A stretch of DNA of 64,000 nt. It comes from Tepidiformaceae bacterium. Lineage in GTDB: Bacteria; Chloroflexota; Dehalococcoidia; Tepidiformales; Tepidiformaceae. Shown piece by piece: positions 44,307 through 51,333 of this stretch. The first letter of the stretch is position 1. Each line of letters begins with the position of its first letter. The notes under the pieces are model-generated. The model worked only from the letters and a program-made list of their open reading frames with translations, ran no database searches and was not told where the DNA came from. The position numbers and the translations under genes are program-made. Where the stretch lies: contig OY282446.1 of NCBI GenBank assembly GCA_958295975.1, positions 783,289 through 847,288 of the forward strand. The letters run 5' to 3'.

Positions 44307-44612
44307 TTAGCTCGCGCGGTAGATGGCCACGCCCTCGCGCGCGATGTGGTCGCGCAGGACGGCGGATTCGATGGACTCGTACGCGCGCACGTCGCATTTC
44401 TGCGGGATGTCGCTCTCCTCCAGGTCCAGCGCGAGGGCGCCGAGGCGGTGGCCGTCGGTGATGCCGCGCGTGGCCAGGTCGATGTCGGAGCGCGGCGTCG
44501 ATGCGCCCGTAGCGCGCGAGCCGTAGAGCATCACCTCCCGCAGTTCCGGGTAGGCGGCGAAGATGCGCGTCAGCCGCTCGCGCGCGCCGGGCGGCAGGTC
44601 GGGCGCGCTCAC
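44307..44612 (-). CDS. mntA: MntA-like nucleotidyltransferase antitoxin
   Basis: 101 residues, a minimal nucleotidyltransferase. GSRATGASTPRSDIDL gives GS at 31-32 and D43-I-D45, the metal-binding pair. MntA-type antitoxins inactivate the HEPN toxin by adding AMP to its tyrosine. The gene overlaps the hepT stop by 4 bases (44609-44612). Confidence 0.88.
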   Translation of the reverse strand: MSAPDLPPGARERLTRIFAAYPELREVMLYGSRATGASTPRSDIDLATRGITDGHRLGALALDLEESDIPQKCDVRAYESIESAVLRDHIAREGVAIYRAS

Positions 44613-45010
44613 GGAGCGGACCCGGCGTGGAGGGCCTCGAGGGCGGCAAGGTAGCGCGCGCGCACGTTGGCCACGACCGCCTCCAGCCGCGTCTCGTCGT
44701 ACGTGTGCACGGTGCGGTTGCGGTCGGCGATCATGTCGAGCCAGAGCTGGCCGTCCGTGAGCAGCCTGGCGGCGAAGGCCTCGCGCACGGCGCGGCGCGG
44801 CGTGGCCACGTCCAGCGCGACGCCCTCGCGTTCGAGATCGTCCGCGAGCACCTGCCAGGCCAGATCGAAGGTGTAGTGGAAGCGCTGCACGAGGGCCTCG
44901 CGCTCCATGTCGCTGATTTCGTCCCCGGGGATGGCGAGCGCCTCCCGCAGGCGGTCGAGGGCGCGCGCGAAGCTCTCGCGGCGCTGACGGGAACGCTCCT
45001 CCGTGGCCAT
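44609..45010 (-). CDS. hepT: HepT-like HEPN ribonuclease toxin
   Basis: 133 residues of the HI0074/HepT family. R97-N-R-T-V-H102-T-Y104 is the RX4HXY catalytic and AMP-accepting motif. LVQRFHYTFDLAWQVLADDLE is the family's helical core. Its ATG is 8 bases from the left end of the insertion sequence. Before insertion it would have followed the CoA-transferase stop by only 5 bases, so its transcription must have depended on that gene; now it lacks that link. Confidence 0.88.
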   Translation of the reverse strand: MATEERSRQRRESFARALDRLREALAIPGDEISDMEREALVQRFHYTFDLAWQVLADDLEREGVALDVATPRRAVREAFAARLLTDGQLWLDMIADRNRTVHTYDETRLEAVVANVRARYLAALEALHAGSAP

Positions 45011-45018
45011 GCGCCCTA

Positions 45019-45829
45019 GGGCCTGTTCACACTAGTGGGATGTTTATGGTAGGGTGAGGGGCATGGAACTGACCGAGGCCCAGTACGAACGCATCGCCCC
45101 CGTCCTCCCCGTCCAGCGCGGCACCGTGCGCCTCTCCAACCTGCAGGTCCTCAACGCCATCCTCTACGTGGCCGAGCACGGCTGTAAGTGGCGCGGGCTT
45201 CCCGAACGCTTCGGCAACTGGCACACCGTCTACATGCGCATGAACCGCTGGTCGAAGAACGGCGTCCTCGACCGCGTCTTCACGCAGCTCCAGCGGGAGC
45301 GGATCGTGCGCATCAAGGTGGAGGCGGTGTCGCTGGACAGCACCATCGTGAAGGTCCACCCGGACGGCACGGGGGCGCTCAAAAAAAGGGGCCCCAGGCC
45401 ATCGGACGCTCCCGCGCCGGCTGGTCCTCCAAGCTTCATCTGGCTGCCGCGGATGCCTGCACGGCCCTGATCGCCACCCTCTCCCCGGGCCAGGCGGGCG
45501 ACGCGCCCGAAGGCCGCAAGCTGCTCCAGCGTCTGGGACCCATGCCGGGCGTGTTTCTCATCATGGACCGTGCCTATGAGGGCGATGCCACGCGCCAGCT
45601 GGCGCGGGACCTGGGCTATGTGCCCGTGGTGCCGCCCATGCCCCACCGGCGACGCCCCTGGCAGTACGACCGCAAGCGCTACCGCCGTCGCAACGAGGTG
45701 GAGCGCCTCATCCGGCGGCTGAAGGGCTACCGTCGCATCGCCTCCCGCTACGACAAGCTGGATGCGCTCTACTGCGGCTTCATCCTTCTCGCTCTCAGCT
45801 ACGAGATGCTCCGTAGCGTGAACACGCCC
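45019..45829 (+). mobile_element. IS5-family insertion sequence (IS427-like group), 811 bp
   Basis: Terminal inverted repeats: GGGCCTGTTCACACTA at 45019-45034 and, inverted, GGGCGTGTTCACGCTA at 45814-45829, with two mismatches. The target was CTAG; TA is duplicated at 45017-45018 and 45830-45831. One transposase is read by -1 frameshifting. The element appears intact. Confidence 0.9.
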
Positions 45830-45832
45830 TAG
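45063..45832 (+). CDS. IS427-type transposase, joined by -1 frameshift
   Basis: Two frames, about 256 residues when fused. The first begins MELTEAQYERIAPVLPVQRG and carries the first catalytic Asp (SLDSTIVKVH). A7 at 45381-45387 followed by GGGG is the slippery site; a -1 slip gives KKGPQAIGRSRAGW. The second frame has the second Asp (IMDRAYEGD) and the Glu (RRRNEVERLIRRLKGYRRI). The stop TAG at 45830-45832 uses the duplicated TA of the target and the G after it. Confidence 0.9.
45381..45387 (+). promoter_or_regulatory. Programmed -1 frameshift site (A7 followed by GGGG)
   Basis: The A7 run is read AAA AAA AGG in the first frame. Slipping back one base gives AAA AAG and enters the second frame. 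GC-rich sequence downstream could add a stimulating structure. Such sites are usual in this IS group. Confidence 0.8.
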
Positions 45833-47007
45833 CGCAGGACGCCCCGCTCGTGGAGGGCGGCGACCTCGGCGTCGGCGAAGCCCAGCTCCGCCAGCACCTC
45901 GCGCGTGTGCTGCCCCAGCATGGGCGCGGGCGTGAGCGGCACCTGCGAGCCGGAGAGCCGCGCGGGCATCCGCATCACCTTCACCGCGCCCAGCTCCGGA
46001 TGCTCCAGCTCCTCCACCAGCCCGCGCTCGCGCAGGTGCGGGTCCGTGAACAGCTCGAGCGTGTCGAGCGTGGCCGAGCAGGGGACGCCCGCCTCCCCCA
46101 GCTCGCGCATGGCCTCGTGCTTCGTGCGCTCGCGCGTCCACGCCGCCACCAGCGCGTAGAGCGCCTCGCCGTGCTCGTGGCGCAGGCGGGGCGTGGCGAA
46201 GCGCGGGTCGTCCATCAGCTCGGGGTGGCCGATGGCGACGCTGAAGGCGTCCCACTGGGCGCTCGTCACGATCATGGTGAAGAGGTAGTCGTTGGGGCCG
46301 CCGGGCTTGCAGGGGTAGACGTCGGTGCCGGGGCCGCGGCGGTTGCCCGTGCGCTCCTGCGGCGCTTCCCCCCAGTCGCGCAGGCCGAGCGTGCGCATGA
46401 AGAGGGTGACGGCCTCCTGCATGGAGATTTCGATGAACTGGCCCTCGCCCGTGCGCTGGCGCTGCACGTAGGCGGCGGTGATGGCGAGGGCCAGCTGCGC
46501 GCCCGTGCCCGAATCGCCGATGGTGGGGCCGGGCCGCGTGGGCGGGCCGTCGCGCTCGCCCGTGACGGAGAAGGTGCCCGCCGCCGCCTGCGCCACCCAG
46601 TCGTAGGAGAGGTAGCCCGCGTAGGGGCCGCTCAGCCCGAAGCCCTTGAGGCGCGCGTAGATGATGGCGGGGCTGGCCTCGCGCATGACCTCGTAGCCGA
46701 TGTCCAGCTTCTCGATCACGCCCGGCCCGTAGTTCTCGACGAACACGTCGAATCGGGGGGCCATGCGCAGGAGCAGCGCGCGCCCCTCCTCGTGCGCGAG
46801 GTCGATGGCGACGCTGCGCTTGTTGCTGTTGTAGTTGAGGAAGTACTGGGGCAGCCCCGCGGGCGTGGCCACGCCGCGCCCGGGGTCGCCGCGGGGCGAC
46901 TCGATCTTGACCACGTCCGCGCCCAGCCAGCCCAGCAGCTGCGTGCACGAAGTGCCCGCCTCGTACTGCGTCATGTCGAGCACGCGCATGCCTTCCAGTG
47001 CGCCCAC
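45829..47007 (-). CDS. CaiB/BaiF CoA-transferase family protein
   Basis: 392 residues from the GTG at 47007, which has GGGAGGG before it. ALEGMRVLDMTQYEAGTSCTQLL is the family N-terminus; IESPRGDPGRGVA and NSNKRSVAIDLAHEEG follow; RGPGTDVYPCKPG and GYLSYDWVAQAAAG lie in the linker and second domain. It moves CoA between acids (type III transferase). The catalytic Asp position is probably in IGDSGTG. Its stop TAG is completed by the IS end. Confidence 0.9.
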   Translation of the reverse strand: MGALEGMRVLDMTQYEAGTSCTQLLGWLGADVVKIESPRGDPGRGVATPAGLPQYFLNYNSNKRSVAIDLAHEEGRALLLRMAPRFDVFVENYGPGVIEKLDIGYEVMREASPAIIYARLKGFGLSGPYAGYLSYDWVAQAAAGTFSVTGERDGPPTRPGPTIGDSGTGAQLALAITAAYVQRQRTGEGQFIEISMQEAVTLFMRTLGLRDWGEAPQERTGNRRGPGTDVYPCKPGGPNDYLFTMIVTSAQWDAFSVAIGHPELMDDPRFATPRLRHEHGEALYALVAAWTRERTKHEAMRELGEAGVPCSATLDTLELFTDPHLRERGLVEELEHPELGAVKVMRMPARLSGSQVPLTPAPMLGQHTREVLAELGFADAEVAALHERGVLR

Positions 47008-47088
47008 GGGCCGTCCCTCCCGCGCCGATGATACGCCCTTCGCGGGGCGGTCCGCGCGGGCCGGACGGAGCCTTGCGGCGGGATGGGG

Positions 47089-47094
47089 TATGCT
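47089..47094 (+). promoter_or_regulatory. -10 box of a probably leaderless gene
   Basis: TATGCT is followed by six bases (GGCGGC) and the ATG at 47101. No Shine-Dalgarno sequence could fit in between. If this is the promoter, transcription starts at or very near the ATG. Confidence 0.5.
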
Positions 47095-47100
47095 GGCGGC

Positions 47101-47802
47101 ATGGCGGCGCAGCCGGCGGGGGAGCGGACGGACGGGGGCGCCGGGGCCGCCCTGCCCGCCTCCGGCCTGCCGGAGATCACGCGCCTGCTGCGGGGCGACC
47201 TGAGCGTCCTGCGCACCATCGACTGGCGCATCTTCTGGAGCGCCCTGCCGGTCCTCGCCTTCCTCGTGCTCAACTGGTTCTGGCCGGAGGACCTGTGGCG
47301 CACGCAGGTGGCCATCGTGGGCTCCTTCGCCGCCGCCCTGTGGGTGTTCGCCAACAACCGCGACCGCGGCGTCATCCGCGTCATCGCGGTCATGAGCTTC
47401 GTGGTGGTGGCGGGCTCGGCGGTCGTGGGGCTGGCGTTGAACAGCGCCAAGGCCTTCGCCGCCCAGAACATCGTGGCCGACTTCCTCATGGCGGCCATCT
47501 GCCTGGGGAGCGTGGCCCTGGGCAAGCCGCTGGTGGGGGCGGTGGCGCGCGAGAGCATCCCCGCCCTGCGTCCGCTGCTGGCCCCCAACCACCGTCTCTT
47601 CGCGGTCCTCACGCTCACCTTCATGGCCATGAACCTCTGCACGGGCGTCTTCCGCATCTTCCTGCTGGACTGGCTGGCCACGGCGAACGAGTACGTGATC
47701 GTGACGCAGGTGACGGGCCGCCCGCTGAGCGCGGCCTTCGTGGTGGTGTGCTACTTCGCCATCAAGCGCGCGGCCCGTGCTCCCGAAGCCGCGGCGGAGT
47801 AG
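47101..47802 (+). CDS. Multi-pass membrane protein (VC0807-like), 233 aa
   Basis: Six predicted membrane helices, starting after a soluble 40-residue N-terminus; FLVLNWFWPEDLWRTQVAIVGSFAAALWVFANNRD, then a long run of helices and YVIVTQVTGRPLSAAFVVVCYFAIKRA at the end. This resembles the VC0807/intracellular septation-like membrane proteins, whose role is unknown. The ATG at 47101 fits the leaderless pattern better than one 18 bases upstream. Confidence 0.65.
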   Translation: MAAQPAGERTDGGAGAALPASGLPEITRLLRGDLSVLRTIDWRIFWSALPVLAFLVLNWFWPEDLWRTQVAIVGSFAAALWVFANNRDRGVIRVIAVMSFVVVAGSAVVGLALNSAKAFAAQNIVADFLMAAICLGSVALGKPLVGAVARESIPALRPLLAPNHRLFAVLTLTFMAMNLCTGVFRIFLLDWLATANEYVIVTQVTGRPLSAAFVVVCYFAIKRAARAPEAAAE

Positions 47803-47808
47803 GCGCTC

Positions 47809-48210
47809 GTGCCCGGCCGCGGCCGCTCCACTTCGACGGGGAACCAGTTTCGCGAACAGGTCGCGGAACTCGCGGAAGCGCTTGACCTCACGGTTGATCG
47901 CGAGGTCGAGGTTGGACGAAGGCTGTGGGGATCGAAGCGCAGGATCGACCTGATTCTCACCGCGCCGGAGAGTGGTCAGCGCCTCGGCATCGAGTGCAAG
48001 TTCCAGCGGACGCCGGGGACGGCGCAGGAGAAGATTCCCGCTGTCATTGAGGACATCGGCAGCTGGCCCATCGACGGGATCGTCGTCTACGACGGGCCCG
48101 GCTTCTCCGCGAACATGCGCGCGTACCTGGACTCGACGGGCAAGGCGATCGCCCTCGCCGACCTGGACGTCTGGCTCCGGCTCTACTTCGGGCTGGAACT
48201 GGGCGGCTAA
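47809..48210 (+). CDS. PD-(D/E)XK nuclease superfamily protein
   Basis: 133 residues from a GTG. RRIDLILTAPESG carries the Asp and LGIECKFQ the E-x-K of the PD-(D/E)XK core, so a catalytic nuclease is likely. The C-terminal half (IEDIGSWPIDGIVVYDGPGF) continues the fold. It is followed 33 bases later by a Dam methylase gene, an arrangement typical of a small restriction-modification module. The recognition sequence is unknown. Confidence 0.78.
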   Translation: MPGRGRSTSTGNQFREQVAELAEALDLTVDREVEVGRRLWGSKRRIDLILTAPESGQRLGIECKFQRTPGTAQEKIPAVIEDIGSWPIDGIVVYDGPGFSANMRAYLDSTGKAIALADLDVWLRLYFGLELGG

Positions 48211-48231
48211 CACGCCCGCCAGCGCGGCGCG

Positions 48232-48237
48232 TAGAAT
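48232..48237 (+). promoter_or_regulatory. -10 box of the dam-like gene
   Basis: TAGAAT ends six bases before the GTG at 48244. The gap to the preceding stop is 33 bases, so the methylase has its own promoter and a probable leaderless start, allowing expression separate from the nuclease. Confidence 0.5.
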
Positions 48238-48243
48238 GCGGGC

Positions 48244-49233
48244 GTGGCTAGGCCGTTCCTGAAGTGGGCCGGCGGCAAGGCGAAACTCGCCCCGCTCGTC
48301 GCCGAACGCGCCCCCGAACGCATCGGGCGCTACCACGAACCGTTCCTCGGCGGGGGCGCCGTTTTCTTCGCCCTGCGCGAAGCCGGACGCATCGCCGACG
48401 CCGCGCTCGCCGACGGCAACGCGGACCTGATCGGAACCTGGCGGGCGGTGCGGGACGACGTGGAGGGCGTGATCGCCGCGCTCGAACCGCTGGCCGCGCG
48501 CTACCTGAACACGGAGCAACTGCAGCAGGCGTTCGCCTACTACAAGGTCCGCGACGACCTGCGCCCGCGCCTGCCCGTCGCGTGGGCCGCGCGCCTGCTC
48601 TTCCTCAACAAGACCTGCTTCAACGGCCTCTACCGCGTGAACCGCAGGGGGCGCTTCAACGTGCCCCACGGACGCTACGAGCAGCCCGCCATCCTCGACG
48701 CCGAACGGCTGCGCGACGCCTCGCGCGCGCTCGCGGGGGTCGAACTGTGCGCGGAGGATTTTGAAAGGGCGTGCGCGCGCGCGGAACCGGGCGATTTCGT
48801 CTACCTCGACCCGCCCTACCAGCCGCTGAGCGCCACCTCGGCCTTCACGCAGTACACGGGCGCGGACTTCGGATTCGCGGACCAGCAGCGCCTGCGCGAC
48901 GCCTTCGACGCCCTCACGGAGCGGGGCGTGCCCGCGCTCCTCTCCAACTCCGCCCACCCCGACATCGAGAACCTGTACCGCGGCTACGCCATCGAGCGCG
49001 TGCCCATGGGGCGCTCCATCAACTCCAACGGCGCGGGCCGCAAGCCCATCGACGAGCTGCTGGTGAGCAACATCGAGCGCGTCGCGGGCGCATCCGGCGC
49101 TCAGTCGAGCCGCTGCATCCCGGAGATGAACAGCCGCTCGCCGAACGCGTCGAGGATGGCGTCGCCGAGCGCGTCCGCGTCGTCCAGCCCCGCGCACCGG
49201 TCGGGGCGCATGGGCACGATGGCGCCGCCGTAG
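48244..49233 (+). CDS. dam: DNA adenine methylase (D12 class, Dam-like)
   Basis: 329 residues from a GTG. FLKWAGGKAKL, EPFLGGGAVFFAL (SAM binding) and DPPY at 189-192 define the D12 alpha class that methylates adenine N6. LLFLNKTCFNGLYRVNRRGRFNVPHGRY is the D12 target-recognition neighbourhood. The last 50 residues run Ser/Pro-rich over the opposite-strand gene at 49101-49379, a 133-base overlap. The real stop may have been lost, or the tail is genuine. Its partner is probably the PD-(D/E)XK gene. Confidence 0.88.
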   Translation: MARPFLKWAGGKAKLAPLVAERAPERIGRYHEPFLGGGAVFFALREAGRIADAALADGNADLIGTWRAVRDDVEGVIAALEPLAARYLNTEQLQQAFAYYKVRDDLRPRLPVAWAARLLFLNKTCFNGLYRVNRRGRFNVPHGRYEQPAILDAERLRDASRALAGVELCAEDFERACARAEPGDFVYLDPPYQPLSATSAFTQYTGADFGFADQQRLRDAFDALTERGVPALLSNSAHPDIENLYRGYAIERVPMGRSINSNGAGRKPIDELLVSNIERVAGASGAQSSRCIPEMNSRSPNASRMASPSASASSSPAHRSGRMGTMAPP

Positions 49234-49379
49234 GACGCTTCGATGGCGAAGGCGATGACCGGCTCGCCGCCGTCGTGGCCCGTCTCCACGCTCACGAGCA
49301 TCCAGTCCGTGGGCTGCGCCTCATAGGTCAGCGTCTGCCCGGCGAAGCGGCCCAGCCGCTCGACGACATCCTGTTCCAT
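49101..49379 (-). CDS. Unknown 92-aa protein next to the pentamer array
   Basis: MEQDVVERLGRFAGQTL, a beta-rich middle (DWMLVSVETGHDGGEPVIAFAIEAS) and an acidic end. No family is recognised. It lies just beyond the repeat array on the same strand as the 199-aa gene, so one transcript could hold both with the array between. It overlaps the dam tail on the other strand. Confidence 0.55.
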   Translation of the reverse strand: MEQDVVERLGRFAGQTLTYEAQPTDWMLVSVETGHDGGEPVIAFAIEASYGGAIVPMRPDRCAGLDDADALGDAILDAFGERLFISGMQRLD

Positions 49380-49435
49380 AGAGCGCATTCTACTGCCGTG
49401 TGGTTTGGGGCGCGGACGCTCACCGCTCACGATGG

Positions 49436-49610
49436 ACGCCCACGCCCGCCTTGCCGTGCCACACCGAACCAAGCCACGCCGAGCTATGCCGGGCCATGCC
49501 ACACAGTGCCACGCCTAGCCGCGCCTCGAAGTTCCTCGCCGTGCCTCGCCTCGCCTAGCCATACCGGGCCAAACCGTGCCACACCGGGCCCCGCCATGCC
49601 TCGCCACGCG
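49436..49610 (-). repeat. Phased 5-base repeat array, about 35 units
   Basis: From 49446 to 49610 the sequence is 33 consecutive pentamers with no slip in register. On the minus strand each is GGYNN, mostly GGCNN: three fixed bases, then two variable ones. 28 of the 33 units have GGC or GGT in front; the others are TTC, TGT, AGC, GGA and CGC. One more unit in register starts at 49436. The variable pairs use 11 of the 16 possible dinucleotides. The array begins 4 bases after the TAG of the 199-aa gene. It is not a CRISPR: the repeats are too short and there are no spacers. It is not protein-coding in any clear frame. Confidence 0.93.
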
Positions 49611-49613
49611 ATC

Positions 49614-50213
49614 CTACTCCGGGGCGGCCTCGATGGTCACGGTCTCGAAGCGCCCGTAGTCGCCGGACTTCTCCGGACGCCAGTCGCCGAGGCCGATGCG
49701 GCGTCCGGCGATGTCGAGCCACGTTTCCAGCTGCGTGCGGTCCACCAGCTCGTCGTCGCAGTCGAGCGTGAATTCGCACGACCAGGGCAGGTCGAACATG
49801 GCGCGCGTCCGCAACACGCGGTTGCGCTGGACGACCACGCCGGTCGTGAACTGCGCCTTCTGCCCCAGCTCCTCGATCGTTGTGCCGTAGCGCTCGGTGT
49901 CGTAGACGAACTTCGACTTCGTGACGATGAGGCCCTCGCGCACCTGCGGCCCCTGCTTCAGCTTGCGGGCGGCGGTTTCGATGCAGGCGCGGAGCGCCGG
50001 CGTCGGGATCGCGGGAGTTTCGTCCCCGTCGAGCCAGAGGGCGGTGAGGCAGTCGAGTTCGCGGAGGCGGGCCTCGTCGGATTCGGTGCGGTTGCTTCCG
50101 CGCTTGCGGGTGATTTCCGCCTTTTCGAGGTTGGCAGGGGTTCGGGGGTCGAGCCCGGCCCCGGAGTGGTGGATGATCGGACGGATTCCGCGGATTTCGC
50201 ACTCGTAAAGCAT
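49614..50213 (-). CDS. Unknown 199-aa protein upstream of the pentamer array
   Basis: It begins MLYECEIRGIRPIIHHSGAG and continues with LTALWLDGDETPAIPTPALRACIETAARK, VREGLIVTKSKFVYD and RNRVLRTRAMFDLPW. It ends with DIAGRRIGLGDWRPEKSGDYGRFE. The beta-rich build and the late Gly-rich IGLGDWRP...GRF motif recall RAMP-type (Cas7-like) RNA-binding folds, but that is a guess. GAGGA stands just before the ATG. The frame is open further up to 50408 only as a shadow of the HNH gene. Being placed right before the repeat array suggests that the two work together. Confidence 0.75.
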   Translation of the reverse strand: MLYECEIRGIRPIIHHSGAGLDPRTPANLEKAEITRKRGSNRTESDEARLRELDCLTALWLDGDETPAIPTPALRACIETAARKLKQGPQVREGLIVTKSKFVYDTERYGTTIEELGQKAQFTTGVVVQRNRVLRTRAMFDLPWSCEFTLDCDDELVDRTQLETWLDIAGRRIGLGDWRPEKSGDYGRFETVTIEAAPE

Positions 50214-50494
50214 TCCTCGATCGCCTTTCCGAAGGTGGCCTTGAAAGCCCAGATGTCGCCCTCGTACCGTCTCAGCGCCGTGGCCATCTCGTGGCAGATG
50301 ACGCACAGGGCGGTCAGATCGTCCGCCGTCGTCTCCGCTTCGTCCGGGTAGTTCGGCCAGGCCCAGTGGTGGGCCTCGACCGCATCGCGCTTGCCGCAGA
50401 ACTGGCACTTCCCGTCCGAACGGGCGAAAGCCTGCGCGCGGGCGGCGCGATAGACCGGATGGTCGTAGTCGAAGCGGCTGTGGTGCTTGGGCAC
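49958..50494 (-). CDS. HNH-family zinc protein, with apparent stop loss
   Basis: The first 95 residues are the real domain: CQFCGKRDAVEAHHWAWPNYP has the first CxxC and the HH of the active site, and LTALCVICHEMAT the second CxxC and a His. The domain ends at the ATG of the 199-aa gene (50213). The frame then reads on for 83 residues of Ser/Pro-rich sequence over that gene. Other genes here overlap by ATGA; in this place the sequence is ATGC, so a TGA stop may have mutated. The real product is probably the first 95 residues plus a junk tail, or a -1 frameshift fuses it to the 199-aa protein. Confidence 0.75.
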   Translation of the reverse strand: MPKHHSRFDYDHPVYRAARAQAFARSDGKCQFCGKRDAVEAHHWAWPNYPDEAETTADDLTALCVICHEMATALRRYEGDIWAFKATFGKAIEECFTSAKSAESVRSSTTPGPGSTPEPLPTSKRRKSPASAEATAPNPTRPASANSTASPPSGSTGTKLPRSRRRRSAPASKPPPAS

Positions 50495-50527
50495 GATGGA
50501 GATGCTACCAGACCGCGAACCGCTGTT

Positions 50528-51322
50528 CTAGCCCGCGACGAGGCGTTCGCGCAGGGCGGCGGCGTAGGGCTGCGGGTGCTCTACCAGCCCCGCGTGGCCC
50601 CCCGGAAGCTCGCGGAACTCGCCGTTCGCCAGCGCCTCCGCCAGCGCCTTCGAGCGCGCGGGCGGCACGAGGATGTCCTCCTCGCCCGCCAGCACCAGCG
50701 CGGGCTGCTCGATGGACGCGAGACGGTCGCTGGCGTCGTACGCGAGGAAGGCGCGCGCCTGGCGGGCGTAGGCGTGGTCCTGCGCGGGATGGGGGTCGCG
50801 CGCGGCGCTTTCGATGGCCTGGCGGCGGCGCTCGCCGTCCTCCAGCAGCGCGGCGGTGTAGAGCCAGGGCGCGGTGAGGGCGAAGGCCTGCTCGCGGCTG
50901 AGGCTGGAGCGGCGCGCGTCGGTCCAGCCCTCCGTGACGAGGCGCTGGCGTCCGTCGGGGGAGGCCGCCGCGCCGATGAGGACGAGGCTCTCGACGAGCG
51001 CGGGGCGGGCGGCGGCCAGTTCGAGGGCGATGGACGCGCCCATGCCGTGCCCGGCCACGGCGGCGCGCTCCACGCCGAGGCGGTCGAGCAGCTGGGCCGC
51101 GTCGTCCGCCATGCCCGCGATGGAGTAGGGCTTGTCGGGCGCGCCCGTGCGGCCCGCGCCGCGGTTGTCGGGGGCGAGGACGCGGCGTCCGCGCGCGAGG
51201 ATGGGGACGTGGGGCGACCACAGGCCGGAGTGGCCGCCGAGGCCCGCCAGCAGGAGGAGCGCGGGGCCCTCGCCCGCCTCCTCATGCCAGGCCACGATGT
51301 CGCGCAGCTGGACGTGGGGCAT
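50528..51322 (-). CDS. Alpha/beta-hydrolase fold protein without nucleophilic Ser
   Basis: 264 residues. LAGLGGHSGLWSPHVPILARG is the first half; the nucleophile elbow is VAGHGMGASIALELA, where the usual GxSxG is G91-H-G93-M-G95, so the catalytic Ser is Gly. The acid (AGEEDILVPP) and His (GGHAGLVEHP) are present. It is therefore probably not a normal hydrolase. It could bind a ligand, or use another mechanism. A second such protein lies at 52782. Confidence 0.85.
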   Translation of the reverse strand: MPHVQLRDIVAWHEEAGEGPALLLLAGLGGHSGLWSPHVPILARGRRVLAPDNRGAGRTGAPDKPYSIAGMADDAAQLLDRLGVERAAVAGHGMGASIALELAAARPALVESLVLIGAAASPDGRQRLVTEGWTDARRSSLSREQAFALTAPWLYTAALLEDGERRRQAIESAARDPHPAQDHAYARQARAFLAYDASDRLASIEQPALVLAGEEDILVPPARSKALAEALANGEFRELPGGHAGLVEHPQPYAAALRERLVAG

Positions 51323-51333
51323 GACGCGCCAGC

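Noticed and set aside
45381-45387. Inactivating frameshift in the transposase
   Set aside because: The A7 run followed by G4 is a usual -1 slip site in this IS group, and the ends and target duplication are intact, so I take it as programmed.
49436-49610. CRISPR array, tandem satellite or pentapeptide-repeat coding region
   Set aside because: Units are 5 bases with two free positions and no spacers, so it is not CRISPR. Copies differ at the same two positions in every unit, so simple slippage is unlikely. A 5-base period gives a 5-codon cycle in any frame, and no frame makes a sensible protein.
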